This document shows, one piece after another, positions 43,673 through 54,662 of a DNA stretch of 64,000 nt. The stretch is taken from assembly GCA_003999685.1 (NCBI GenBank), contig CP021230.1, positions 372,001 through 436,000 of the forward strand, written 5' to 3'. How positions within the stretch are numbered: the first letter of the stretch is position 1; every line of letters begins with the position of its first letter. The notes beneath the pieces were generated by a model that worked only from the letters and a program-made list of their open reading frames with translations, did no database searches and was not told the origin of the DNA. Source of the DNA: Taiwanofungus camphoratus. Lineage: Eukaryota; Basidiomycota; Agaricomycetes; Polyporales; Taiwanofungaceae. A program made the translations under genes and the position numbers.

Positions 43673-46600
43673 TTAGAAACCGAGATGAAGCTCTACCTGC
43701 AATGAAAACATTTCTTTAGCCAAAAGATACTAGTGCAGAGCGGTGCAGAGTCGCCTACATCTGCTATTCGCCTTTCAACTTCTGCATTGACTGCACTGTC
43801 TATACCTTTCAATTTCAATATCATGCTCTTATGGCATGATATACAGCCAACAATGTCCCCGTGAATCCTCCATATTCTCGAAGCCAGTATGTCATCTCCA
43901 TCCAGCTTCATTCTTCCGCATGGTGTACTGATGAGTGCATTGTGAACAAATGCACGATATTGTTGCAAATCGAGATCGAAGCGTCTGATGAGGGAATCAT
44001 GCATGAGAAAGTGACAGTCTTCACAGTACTTGTAGCTGTGGTCAAATTTGTCCGCATGGAGCTGCCAATAGCCCTCATCTGATAAAACAGACAATGCTGC
44101 ATTCTTGCATTCATCTCGATATTGTATCAAGTCAAGTAGACTCGTCGCAGGGAGATCCTTCAGTGCATTGGGAAAAGAGTGACTAGTAGTGCGGACCGGT
44201 AAGTGGTGATATAATGTCACCTTGGCAGCAGCGTGAGTCTGTTCCTTCAGTAAAAACCGACATGTAATCGCGTAGACACTGAATGGGTCACATTGTAAAA
44301 TCTTAGGATTCATAAGCGCTTTGGCATAGAACACTTGGGCCACCTCGATTTGATACTTAACCGCAGCAACCAGTACTGCTTCTATGTCTTCCGTCTTATC
44401 CAAGACAGGATCGACAGTAGGGTAGCAAATGCGAAGCAGCTGATCAAGAGTTTGTGCATCCTCGGATAGCGTGAATACGGCAAGCCCATCCTGATCATCC
44501 ATAGGAGTGTTAACAAACCCAGGAGTTGTGAAGAGTGAATCGGAGGTAAAGGAGATTATGACCCTGTGGGTGCGGAAATCTACTTCATCAGATGAGCGTA
44601 GAATCATATCTGCATCGTTTCGATTGAATGGGGAGGCAGCTTGTATAGTGCCTTTCGAGTAAAACGGAGGTGTGCCTAGTTCTTGTGGAGGACGCAATGA
44701 AGACAGGGGAGGTCTAACCATCCACTTCCTCGCAAGTCGTACACGGCGCTCCTCATCAAGACGAGCACCCTTCATCATCGTGGCCATGAGATTGAACGCC
44801 TTAGGCGCATCGATGGCGACATCGTCAAGAGTCTCCGCTGCTGGCATGAATCCCGCTTCGAATGAATCCGGTGAGCAAAGATTCTTCGACGCCGCTCGAC
44901 TGAAAAAGTCCGCCACCAACTGCGCATCCGCCTCCTTCGACTCGAGTGCCGACATGACCAGTTTGTCTACGAGACGCCATTTGTGCTCCGATGGCAGCTT
45001 GCTAAAGTAAATCTCAGCCTCATCTAGATCTCGGATGCTGAAAAACTCCTTCAAGTCTTCGTCAATCCTCGTCTTGGCCTCCTCTTCGGACATCGACGGC
45101 ACGTGAGAATCCTCGTCGTCGGAATTCGCTTCTGAAGCAGCAGGTGTAGAGTCTGCCTTGCCTTCCTCCGTCTGTAAGGGTTTCGAGCGAGGAAGGAGGT
45201 TGAATGTCCTGGGCTGAGGGATAGCCTCAGGTAGCCCAGCTGCGCCAAGATCGACGCTCGGCCTGCGACTCGGCGGTCGGCTGGACTTGGACGTCGCAGC
45301 TTCCGATGCCAACTCTGGGTTCTCCATCAGCTTGGAGAACATGTTCTGCGACCCAGCACGGGTGATCGTGGACTCGCGGCTCTTGCTCTTGTCCTTGCTG
45401 GTGAACACACTGGTAGGCCCGAAGATCATGGACGTGGTCTTGCTGATCTTCCCAAAGTTGGACAAGTCACCAGCTTTAGGCGGAGGCCTGGGAGCAGAGC
45501 CAGCGACTGCCCAACCGTTAGGACCGACCTGAGAATGATCGCCTCGCTCTCCGCCACGCTTGAACCCACCTCGAGACATGCTCAACGTACGCTGATGGGC
45601 GGGCTTCTCGTGGGCGGGCTTCTCTTTTGCAGCCTGCAATACTCATCGAATAGTTAGTGACAGAGTCCGAGTAAAATAAGTAAGACTCACAGCCTCGTGG
45701 ACTGCAGCAATCGTCGTGGATGTAGCTACCGCATCATACGGTACCCAGTTGCGCTCGCGCAGCTCAATGACATCCTGTGGACCAGATGTCAGATTGGTTT
45801 CATCGAAGGAAACCATCGCATGAGACCAACCTGTAACATGACATGCACACAAGAATTGACATTCGGGTTCTTTGCCAGCCCCCTCATACGTGAGAAGTAT
45901 ACGTCCATGTGCGCACGCGCCTTCTGAGTGTCAAGGAGTCTACCGACGGTGGTCAACAGCTTGCACAAGCTCTCGATTTCTTCCTCTTCCGGATTCTCCA
46001 CATTCCCGAGTAGCTTTTTGACACACTCGTGCATAATGCGTTCCGTCAGCATCTGCAACTTGAACAGTTCACCGATGAACTTGATAAGACCGAGTCCCTG
46101 TCGCTTTGCGTTTTGCGCAGCATAGTACTCGTCCAAGAAAACACTCTCTTCGGCGGTGTTGTTCTTTTCAGCGGCGGCCTTCACAGCCTGGCCCTCGCTA
46201 GCCTTTGTCGCTGCTGCTGCTGCTGCCGTAGCCTCCTTTGCTACCCACCCTCGCTCGAAGTCCTTTTGGCAACGGTTGAGGAGGTATTTGCGGAATAGCT
46301 GACCGCCAGCGATCGGCTTGCCCTCCGCGCTCTTGATCCCATCATCCTGCACTTTCGAGCTGATCTGCTCCATCATCTTACGACATAGACGGGCGTACAT
46401 CTCGGACCACGTCGCCTCATCGGTAGCCTTCTCGAACACGAGTCGGATGACCTGGATGAGTGTTCGCCTATCCTTCTCCTTCTCAGACTTGTTCGCCCAC
46501 GCAATGATCTGATCAGAGATCGAATCGAATCGCTCCATCGTGAGCGTGTTGAGAAGTGCCCGGACTTTCCGGTCCACAACTTCAGGAGCATCTGTGTCCA

Positions 46601-46844
46601 CTTGTTGCGGCTTCTTCCCAAGACTGTTTAGCTGCCAGCGGTTCGCGGATACCTCCAAAAGTGCAACGGGCTCTAGAGGTGCGCCCTGCTGCGAAGTTGA
46701 TATCGGTGCGGACGACGACCCTTCGTCAGAAATGCCTGCATTTTCTCTGTTCGCATCACTGCATGTTTTGCCACGCTGACTTCGAATACGACTACTTTCC
46801 ATGGGAGTACCGCCTGGACTATCCTGGCTTGAAGAATACGCCAT
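43673..46844 (-). CDS. eIF4G (MIF4G-MA3) joined in frame to a BTB/POZ protein
   Basis: Exons 46844-45831, 45774-45691, 45633-43759 and 43696-43673 give 998 residues from the ATG at 46844. Order: Ser-rich start; MIF4G domain about 89-320, nearly identical in DNA to the copy at 40.9-41.7 kb; Gly/Arg- and Lys-rich linker; MA3 domain about 547-668 (MSEEEAKTRIDEDLKEFFSI to MMKGARLDEERRVRLARKW); then a sharp change to an Agaricomycete BTB/POZ domain about 702-820 (PFNRNDADMILRSSDEVDFR, DGLAVFTLSEDAQTLDQLL, RICYPTVDPVL) with its usual C-terminal part ending VELHLGF. The MA3-to-BTB join lies inside one 1.9-kb exon with no stop. MIF4G and MA3 contact eIF4A; BTB domains dimerise or bind Cul3. The ATG choice is uncertain because the upstream eIF4G part is in another frame. 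Confidence 0.72.
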
Positions 46845-48452
46845 GGGCACTGGCCGAGAACTGCATACAGGTGCTAGACATGGACGTCGAGCATGATGCC
46901 ACCGGGAATCGCTCCTCCCTCGACAATTTTGCACTGGTAGCCTCCCGCTTCGTCTTCTCTGCCTCCTTCAGCCGCTTCTTCTCAAGCCTTTTGTTCTTCG
47001 CCTCCTCAGTCTCCATCCGCACGATTGTCTTCCGTGCAGGCGAGCTAGGCACCGTGGGCGACGGCACAGCCGTACCCTGCTTTTTCAGTGCCTCCAGGTT
47101 GACCTCTGTCCCGGTCACCGTGGTGATCTTGACGGGCTTCCGTGGAATGAAAGTACTCGCGTTCGTATTCAATCGCCCCGCCCCGCCGGGCGTGCTCACG
47201 GATGGTGTGGGAGGCCGCGACGAGACGCTACTGAGACTGGCCGTATGGGAACGTGGTGATGGAGTCGCGTGTGGCGGGTGGCCCGTACTTGGGATGGCAG
47301 GAGTCAGAGTTGGAGTTCCAGGAGTGTGAAGGGGAGGAGGGGGATTTCGTGGTGAGATTGGCATTCCAGTGTGTGGCGGCCCAGGTGGTCCTTGGGAAGG
47401 GTGGTGTTGGTGTTGCGGCGGAACGGCGTGCTGCGGGACGTGCCACGCCGGTGCATACGACATGTAGTGCTCCGGTGGCATACCAGGATACTGTGGGTAC
47501 TGTTGAAAATTGTCGTAAGCGAATGCGTAATGAGATGCATCAAAAAACACGAACGTAATACCCGGGCCATCCTGGCACCGGTGGAGGTGCATGTGCCATG
47601 CCTGCGGGCTGTCCACCGTGCGGGGGGCCCATTCGCGGGCTAGACATCCCCGCAGGCATCACTGCCGGCGCTGACCCTGGCCCTCCAGGCATACCATTCG
47701 GTCGACCGCTGACGTTCGCCCCATTCACTTGGCCGTTGAGCACCTGACGTGAATAAACCGGCGAGTGTGGGACACCGCCGGGTCCTGGCTGTCCACCATT
47801 TTTCTGCGCGCGGAATCCCCCACCAGGAACGAAGGGTGTGTAAGAATGCGCGCCTAGCTGCGAAGGCTGTGACTGATGTGGCGCAACTTGCGAAGGTGCA
47901 GCCTGTGGTGGCGGGTGTAGTAGTGATGGACGATTCGAGGGAGAGGTGATGTCAGACGCAGACTGCGAGGATGATGTAGAAGGGGCAGGTCCGCTGCTTC
48001 CTTGGAACAACTTTTTGGTGTCTATATTAGGCATCGACGGCGTCGAGGGTGCTGTCGACTGTTGTGACGATGACGATAGTGAAGAGGGTGCAGCTGAGCT
48101 TGTAGAAAGTTTGCCATTGGCCGGCGTAGAAGTAGGTGTCGCTGGCACAGAGCCAAACGACTTCACACCTTCCGACTTGATCGTCGGTACAGCAGCAGGA
48201 GAGGACGAGATAGGTGCAGCAACGTCGTTTATCGACCCGAAGGTCACAGAAGAACCTAACAGTCCATCCAAACCGCATCAACAAGGCGATCCTCACCTCA
48301 CGCTCTACTTACCCACACGCACCTGATTTTAGGGCACCCGTTGGTGTTCGAGCACCAGCTGCCACGTCTTTGAAAGAGACACCTTGGCCTAGCGCACTCG
48401 GTGACCGAGTAGAGTAAGTTGGTGGAAGCTGGGTTAAAGGGGATTGGCGCAT
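46819..48452 (-). CDS. N-terminal region of an eIF4G copy, ending at a frame break
   Basis: Exons 48452-48323, 48255-47555 and 47499-46819 give about 503 residues of the low-complexity eIF4G N-terminus: QGVSFKDVAAGAR, SEGVKSFGSVPATPTS, HSYTPFVPGGGF, YPQYPGMPPEHYMSY, MPISPRNPPPPL, LNTNASTFIPRKPVKITTV and METEEAKNKRLEKKRLKEAEK. This part holds poly(A)-binding and RNA-binding segments in known eIF4G. At about 46935 the text jumps straight to the stretch before MIF4G, losing roughly 270 codons that include the usual eIF4E-binding zone. Two bases missing near 46860, compared with the sister copy, then shift the frame, and it stops at 46819. The next frame (from 46844) carries MIF4G. A further upstream exon may start at an ATG at 48595; the phase did not fit, so I left it out. 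Confidence 0.6.
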
Positions 48453-49169
48453 CCTAATTTCGAATACAAATACACGATGTCCAATACACTCCGTACTTGA
48501 CGAGAATGATGCGCTCAGTTCTGTGGTTCACTGGACTTACTTGTAACTGGCCGGCCGTAGGAGATCAGCGATGAAGGGGACGCTGTAGGCGCCATTATAT
48601 GCTTCCTGCGCGGCGTTAGGCACTTGCCGCAAAGTTCGATCCGGTTCTGTTATCGAAGTGACCTAGAATGACGTGAGAAATATTTAGTCTCCCTGTAGAC
48701 AATTCTATCCGACACTTACATGACTATTAACACTTACTTCGTCGTGCTAGCAGCTAGAATCTAGATTCCAAAGTCGATGGCCTTGACGCCCGGTGTAATA
48801 CTCGGCCAAACATCGAGTGCGCTTTGTTGTCGATTGTTTGGCTCCTCAATTGGTAGGATAGACGGCAGACGAATTACAATAGACAAGCACTGAGTTCGTC
48901 ATATAATCTGCAATTATTATAGCCACCTGCTGGTGGTACAGGGGTAATTTCCGTTAGCTGGAGATGGTGGATAACCAAACTGCAGATCATGAGTGCTGGG
49001 CATGAATGCTGATCCTATCAATGCCAGAGATTGCTCTTGCTGGGTTATCTTCGCAGTGATAACCTCTGATGCAGCAAAGGGATTCAAGCAGGGCTGGATA
49101 ATCCCTGAGGCACCGAGGTCTTCCGTTTGATGTGCACTTCAAAAGGCAGTAGTCATGTGCGGTGGAGTA
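48453..49169. other. Upstream region of the eIF4G N-terminal copy
   Basis: Contains a possible first coding exon starting at 48595 (MAPTASPSSLISYGRPVT) followed by a GTAAGT donor, as expected for eIF4G, but no in-phase acceptor was found. Nothing else recognised. Confidence 0.4.
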
Positions 49170-49830
49170 GATCCATAACAAATGGAATGTGTTTGGTCGG
49201 AAGGCCTAATTACCAAAGACGCCAAGGACAATTCGGGCATTGTCTTGCAGCTAGCGGCAAACTGGAGAAGAAATTCCCTCTCGTACAGGACGATTAGGCT
49301 GACAGGCGGGGCGAGGACACCTAATACCTGAGCTTTCCCTATTTGCATTTGCATCGAGCCCTGCCTTGGGTATGAACCACTGTCAAGGTCTGTGATGAAA
49401 CGAGCTATAGACGAAGATAATTGAGATATAGCTTGACCACTTGTAGAGGGTGTTTTGAAAGGGTCGGGTTTCGACCGAGAAACATCAGCCATATGGCTCT
49501 GAGTGATTGCTTCGTATTGATGCCCTTGTTTCGTCATTTTTTGCATTTGCCTGCTCTTCTTCATCCTGCCGCATTATGCTATCCTCGAACCGAGCCTCCT
49601 CTTGAAGTCGCGCCTTCTCTACCTCCTGCGAGCTGTATATTTCGGCCCCTCTGTCTCCATCCGCATGTTATCCTTCGCAGGCGATTGGCACTATTGGCGA
49701 CAACCCCACAACGCCACGCTTCCAATCTTTCAGACTCACCTCTACTCCATTCGCCATCTTGATTTTGACTGTGCTGACCTGTCGCGGTACAAAACGTTCG
49801 CATTCCTTTTTGAGTCATGCAACCGCATTA
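49170..49830 (-). pseudogene. Eroded third eIF4G copy
   Basis: Scattered eIF4G-like pieces in different frames, in the right order on the minus strand: VKIKMANGVEVSLKDWKRGV (compare the KITTVTGTEVNLEALKK region of the copy at 47.1 kb), then SSIARFITDLDSGSYP, and YEREFLLQFAASCKTMPELS followed by IRPSDQTHS (compare YDRDFLLQFMAICKEKPDSL and LEPSDQT). Frames change several times and no MIF4G core follows. This copy is more diverged from the other two than they are from each other, so it is older. Confidence 0.7.
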
Positions 49831-50510
49831 GCTGTGCCCTCGTTGCGAAGGGTAGGAGTGATGCTAGCACGGTGCACAGTGACTGCATGCGATATGACCG
49901 ACCCTGCTCTTGGATGAGAGGACCGATTCAGTGCCATACGGCTGCACTATATTTACTCCGACTTGAATGAACAACGTCAACTGGATGTGTTTAATCGTTG
50001 AAAAGAGTTGGACAAAAAGTATGATTATAGGGTACTACCTTCGATACTACATACTCCCGCGAGGGTTCATTGGACAACCTACCTTCAGGCATGCTACGAT
50101 AAGTACAATGATAAGGACACGAGACTGAAGACGACATCACGGGTGCCACACAGTCAATCGGCACTATATCCTTGTATGTCTTCAAAAGGCTAACGTACCG
50201 TTTTGCGGGGCGCTAGGCGGTTGGTGGGAATATCGCTGGTCCAGATTCAACGACTACAGGACAACGAAGTGAAGGTCAAAACTTGATTGCAGCATATGCA
50301 TGTGAGGAGAAATCCACATGTGTGGTGGGAAATCTGGGTCCGAATCGAACCTATCCCCGTCAGAATTCAAAGGTCCCCGTAAGTTTTCAAGGGCAATACT
50401 TAGTGTTGGCAACCAATTCGATAGGTAGGTTGAAAGCTACGACCTGTATTGTAATACAAACTGTTTTGTTACCGCATTCGTCACATCGGTATTACTCGCT
50501 CTCCGAACAT
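49831..50510. other. Spacer at the edge of the eIF4G cluster
   Basis: No gene recognised; 3' flank of the PPM1-like gene on its right side. The plus-strand frame 50283-50642 overlaps the PPM1 end and is a shadow. Confidence 0.4.
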
Positions 50511-51851
50511 TCAGTCAACGTAGTCTTGTGTTTGCTCCTTCGGCCTGAGTCCCCAAGTCTCCCACTGTGCCTCGAAGCTTTTCGAGTCGCTGGGAAGCTT
50601 GACGCCCCATGTGATGGCGTAATGCTCAAGCACGAGCTCTAGCTCTTCGACTTCGTCAAGCATCTCGAGGTGCGCAATCCTGCGCATTATTGAGAAGGGT
50701 GTGAGCAGTGCCTGGTGATGTTATGCTTACCTCTCCTGCTCAGATGGACTGATGTGCGCTCTGCGGATCTCGCGAAGCGTCAATGCCTTCGCTGTTGTGA
50801 ACCCATGTTGCAGGAAGCGACCCGGTAGGGAAGCAAGCATGGGGAACGGATCCACACCAGGAAGAGAGACATTGCGTGCCTTGCCAACCATGACTCAGAA
50901 ACAGTAATCCGGCGTTCCAACCGACGTCCTCACCTTGAGGTTGTCTCGCATAACCTTGCCAAATGCGTCGCCTAGACCAAACATCTCGTAGACAATCCCA
51001 CCAAGAATGCCGCAAGAGTTTTCGCCGTCGGGCAGAGGTTTCGAGAAGTAATCGACGAACCACTCAATGAGCGCGGACGATGCTGCAAGTGGCATATAGA
51101 CGAGTACGCATTCGAAAAGAAGAAGAGTCGGGTGATTTGGAGACAGAAGCGGATGCGAAGAGTCTGAAGCTGCAGATGATGGAGCCGCAAGCAGGGAAGT
51201 TAGTGCCTCTGAGGGTGGAAGTCGGAGATCAGTAGACAGCAGGTGGTAGACTGGTGCATGAAGGCTTGTTCCACCGTTTGCTTTGTGCAATAATCAGACT
51301 ACAGCACTCCACTCGGACACAACATGAGACGAACTAAGCTTGACGTCCTCCGGCCTTCCCAAGACCGCACTCAACTCCTTGCTCTTCCGGATCGCCATGG
51401 CCTTCTTCGTTGTGACTTCCGGAAAGTCGAATTCGAAGTATGCCTTAAGAGACTCCTTTCTCTTTCCCGTCTGCCTGGAGGACGATTTATGACCAAATGA
51501 GCGCGGAAATTGTCCAGAAACACGCACCGCAATCCGCCAATAGCGCGTATCGCTTCCGGCACCCAGACTAACGATCTGACATTGTGTACCCTCTTGCTCA
51601 GCGAGCTCCAGCCACTGATCTACAAGCTCGTCTATGCCCTCTGCACGAACATATGTTCCGATATTGATCAATGGCGGGCGGGGAGGCTGGAGGTGGGCGC
51701 GAGGAACGAAGTGTCGGATGAAATGGTCGTCGAGATAGTGTTTCTGGACTGCCGAAAGACGGGCGAGGGCAGCATCTGAATCAGTTTGACGGACGGCAGC
51801 ATCGGAGTCGTGTTGATTGGGAGCATGGCGGTGTTGAAGAGGAGGCAGCAT
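50511..51851 (-). CDS. PPM1: Leucine carboxyl methyltransferase (PPM1/LCMT1)
   Basis: Exons 51851-51528, 51470-51335, 51280-50934, 50879-50731 and 50679-50511 give 374 residues. Class I methyltransferase features: PPLINIGTYVRAEGIDELVD, the SAM loop IVSLGAGSDTRYWRIA, FEFDFPEVTTKKAMAIRKSK, LLLFECVLVYMPLAASSALI and DPFPMLASLPGRFLQHGF, then the C-terminal SPSEQERIAHLEMLDEVEEL. The enzyme methylates the C-terminal Leu carboxyl of the PP2A catalytic subunit and so guides B-subunit assembly. A Ser/Pro-rich insert (about residues 185-205) between conserved blocks is not in the yeast protein. All five exons join in phase. Its start is 289 bp from the divergent TIM22 gene. Confidence 0.92.
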
Positions 51852-52140
51852 GTTGCTCAGCTATGAGCGATAAAACAGAAACAAGCTTGAAGGTTTTGCT
51901 CGAAAACGGAAATATTGATTACGTAAAGTTGATGAAATAAGGCGGGATCCAAAATTGACGCGCAGTCGTTCTGAGTTGAAGACATAGGCCAAACATTAGC
52001 TTCTGATGTTAACTCAGACCGGCTGGCTCCGAGTTTCCAAAATCCTGACATTCTGCAAGCTGGCGAGTTACACCGCTTGTGTGCGGGTTTTGCGCAGCGT
52101 ACTCTCTGAGCGACCGTATTCCAACTTGGCCGCCTCCAAA

Positions 52141-52876
52141 ATGCCATTTCCTCCACTGGTAGCACCGGTCTTCCCGGCAGGGAGAGAGCCCCTTCCTCCC
52201 GGGATCTCAGAGGATGAACGCCAGCAACTCATGCAGGCGAAGAAGTACCAGGAGTACATGGTGATGGGCATGGAGTCGTGCATAACCAAGACGGTCATCG
52301 CAGGCGTCGGAGGTGCGTCCACTCGTGCTTGCTAGGCCGTGAGTTGCGACATCTTTTAGAAGCCTTCACGCGTGGACAGGTTTCGGCATCGGCGCATTCA
52401 TCTCGCTCATGAGCTCGTCGTTCGCGTACGAGGACCCGCTGCTGCGCCAGGCGCACGCGGAAAGGAGCACGGGGCAACGGGCCTCGGAGATCTTCAAGGA
52501 GATGGGGCGCGGAATGTGGCGCAGTGGCAAAGGCTTTGGCAAGGTCGGTGCGCTGTTCGCCGGGATCGAATGTGTGATAGAATCGGTCCGTGTACACCTT
52601 GTCTTCCACATAGCCCATACGCTGAGAGGCCATCTGCATTTACGCAAACAGTACCGCGCAAAGAACGACATGGTCAACCCTGTCGCAGCGGGCTTTATTG
52701 CGGGTGGCGTGCTCGCCCGGAATGCGGGGCCCAAGGCGGCCTTCGGCGGTGGCGTGGCCTTCGCTGCCTTTTCAGCGGTAATAGATCTGTTTATACGGAG
52801 AGAACCATCAGAGTGAGTCTTGGTAGTGTTGCGATGTCTCTACACCTCAACTGAGTCCTGATACAGTGATGACTGA
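52141..52876 (+). CDS. TIM22: TIM22, channel subunit of the carrier translocase
   Basis: Exons 52141-52312, 52380-52585, 52652-52812 and 52867-52876 give 182 residues. It has the Tim17/22/23 fold: MESCITKTVIAGVGGFGIG, SLMSSSFAYED, WRSGKGFGKVGALFAGIECV, IESYRAKNDMVNPVAAGFIA and KAAFGGGVAFAAFSAVIDLF, with four helices and GxxxG-type packing. TIM22 inserts carrier proteins into the mitochondrial inner membrane. The Cys in MESC and that in GIEC are the pair that forms the structural disulfide in yeast Tim22. The last exon is only 10 nt and adds the acidic end SDDD; reading through the donor instead would end after two more residues, so this tail is less certain. Divergent from PPM1. Confidence 0.93.
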
Positions 52877-54662
52877 GTGTGTCCACTACCACGACTGAGG
52901 GGATCTGTAGACTATATTATTGCGGGATAGTATGTATACCTCTGTGTTAATCGGCCACCCTGCTTTGTCCAATCTTCATTGCTATCATTGACATGGAATC
53001 TAGCACAGTTTAGGGTTTGTACTGTGCCGAAATGAGTCGGAAGTCACGGCAACAACCGTAGTGTCCGTGGTAAGTACTCTTATTTGTACAAATCCTCTTG
53101 CACTCGGACAATTTGTCGGGCCGTTCGCGTTTGCATGAGCAACCCCAAAGCACATCGTTGCATTTGAGCGTCTCCAAATTTCGAGATGCAGGTCCTGTGT
53201 ACCTGAAAGCTGTCACTTCTTCCAGAAGTTCGGTCATGTCACCGTGAATCTTTCCTGAATGGTGTCACTTCCCGGCGTTATCGGATCCTTAGATCCTCCA
53301 TTCGTTACTGGGGAGACTGGGGGGTTACATACGCTGCCTGTTCTCCTACCGTTAAGCCTCAACAAAACACCCGAAATTTCTGGAATCTCCCAACACCTTG
53401 GCTGCCGACTGCAACGTACGCGCGATAGCTGGAATTGAAGGTGCGACGACCATGCATCGGTAACTGTGCCACAGGAAATAAGAAAGGAATTTCTCCATTT
53501 CACTGAAATCTGAAGCCACTCGTATTGTCTTGCCGAGGAAGAACACTTCCAGCACACAGACGGTATCGTGGTACGCTGACGCCATGGTCTAGGCATGTGT
53601 ATAGCCTGGATCACAAGGGCGAGTTCCGAGTCTCGGTCAAGGGCCCCTTCGTCCAGGGTACTTACCTCGTCATCTGCCCACAGGTCATTTTATATGTGCA
53701 CGTGTGCTGTGACTTTCAGAAATCGGATCTGCCGGACACAAATATCTATTGATGCATTCCCTTGTCGATCAGATGCCAGACATGCACAGGTCATGAACGT
53801 GATGTTGCTGAGTGCCGGGCGGTGGTACGTGGCTGAACGACCGTCGGGATTCAAGCAGTGTTTGAATGAATCCCTTTACTTACTTTAGGCCAGGTACAAG
53901 CATGCACATGACAGCCCTCTGTTTATGGCTGACCTCGTGCGCAATTGTGGTAGACATTTTGCGTGCTTTATGCTCAACTTTCTACGTAGTTGGAATTTTG
54001 AATCTAGGTCGTTAATTTAATGATCCGGTGTAATTCATGACATATCTGATTAGATCTACATGAAATTATGAATGTCAACAAATCAATCCTTCGACTGAGG
54101 TGGCCTAGGTATATGGCAAAGGCGGAAGATTTATCCCTGCTTGTGAGCATTTTGAGACGATGCTGAGACGCATGCGGCTCTGCACTCGTGTATTCCGCAG
54201 CTCAGCCGAGCTCGGACTCTTTTTCCCCCTCTTGACAAACGTGACTGAGGATTTTCGCGTGTCAGATTTTTTGCGGTGCTAAAAAATGTCTTCATGCCCC
54301 GTTTTACACAACTGAGTGACCCTCGCCATAAGTTTTTCTCGATTCTTCCGATTTTGGAGGAAAAATCGAAATTGTCACGTGCTCGAACCAGTCTTTCAAG
54401 CTTGACGGAATGTTTTCCTATTGCATATGGTCTCCGCTTGCAGTCTCTTGCAGTCTATTCTTCGGTGACAATCCGAGAAAGGGCGGTGTAAATCTCGGGC
54501 CCTGATCCGTGCACGCTGATTCGTACAAGCCTAAATACGCCCAGGCACAGGCATCGGGTGTATTTGAGCCGCAATACACCGCAACTCACACCCCTTTGTG
54601 CGCCATTCTGAAAATCTTCCCATCCTCCTTGCTCTGGCCCGCGACAAAGGCGACCACTTTCA
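52877..54662. other. 1.8-kb gene-poor stretch
   Basis: Frames at 53234-53614 (-), 53525-53888 (+) and 54455-54997 (-) lack recognisable motifs. The last few hundred bases are presumably the arrestin promoter. Nothing else supported. Confidence 0.4.

Noticed and set aside
48593-48595. Upstream start codon for the eIF4G N-terminal copy
   Set aside because: The exon that follows looks reasonable, but its donor phase does not match any acceptor before 48452.
53234-53888. Possible gene between TIM22 and the arrestin
   Set aside because: Frames on both strands are short and unlike any family; no splice pattern extends them.
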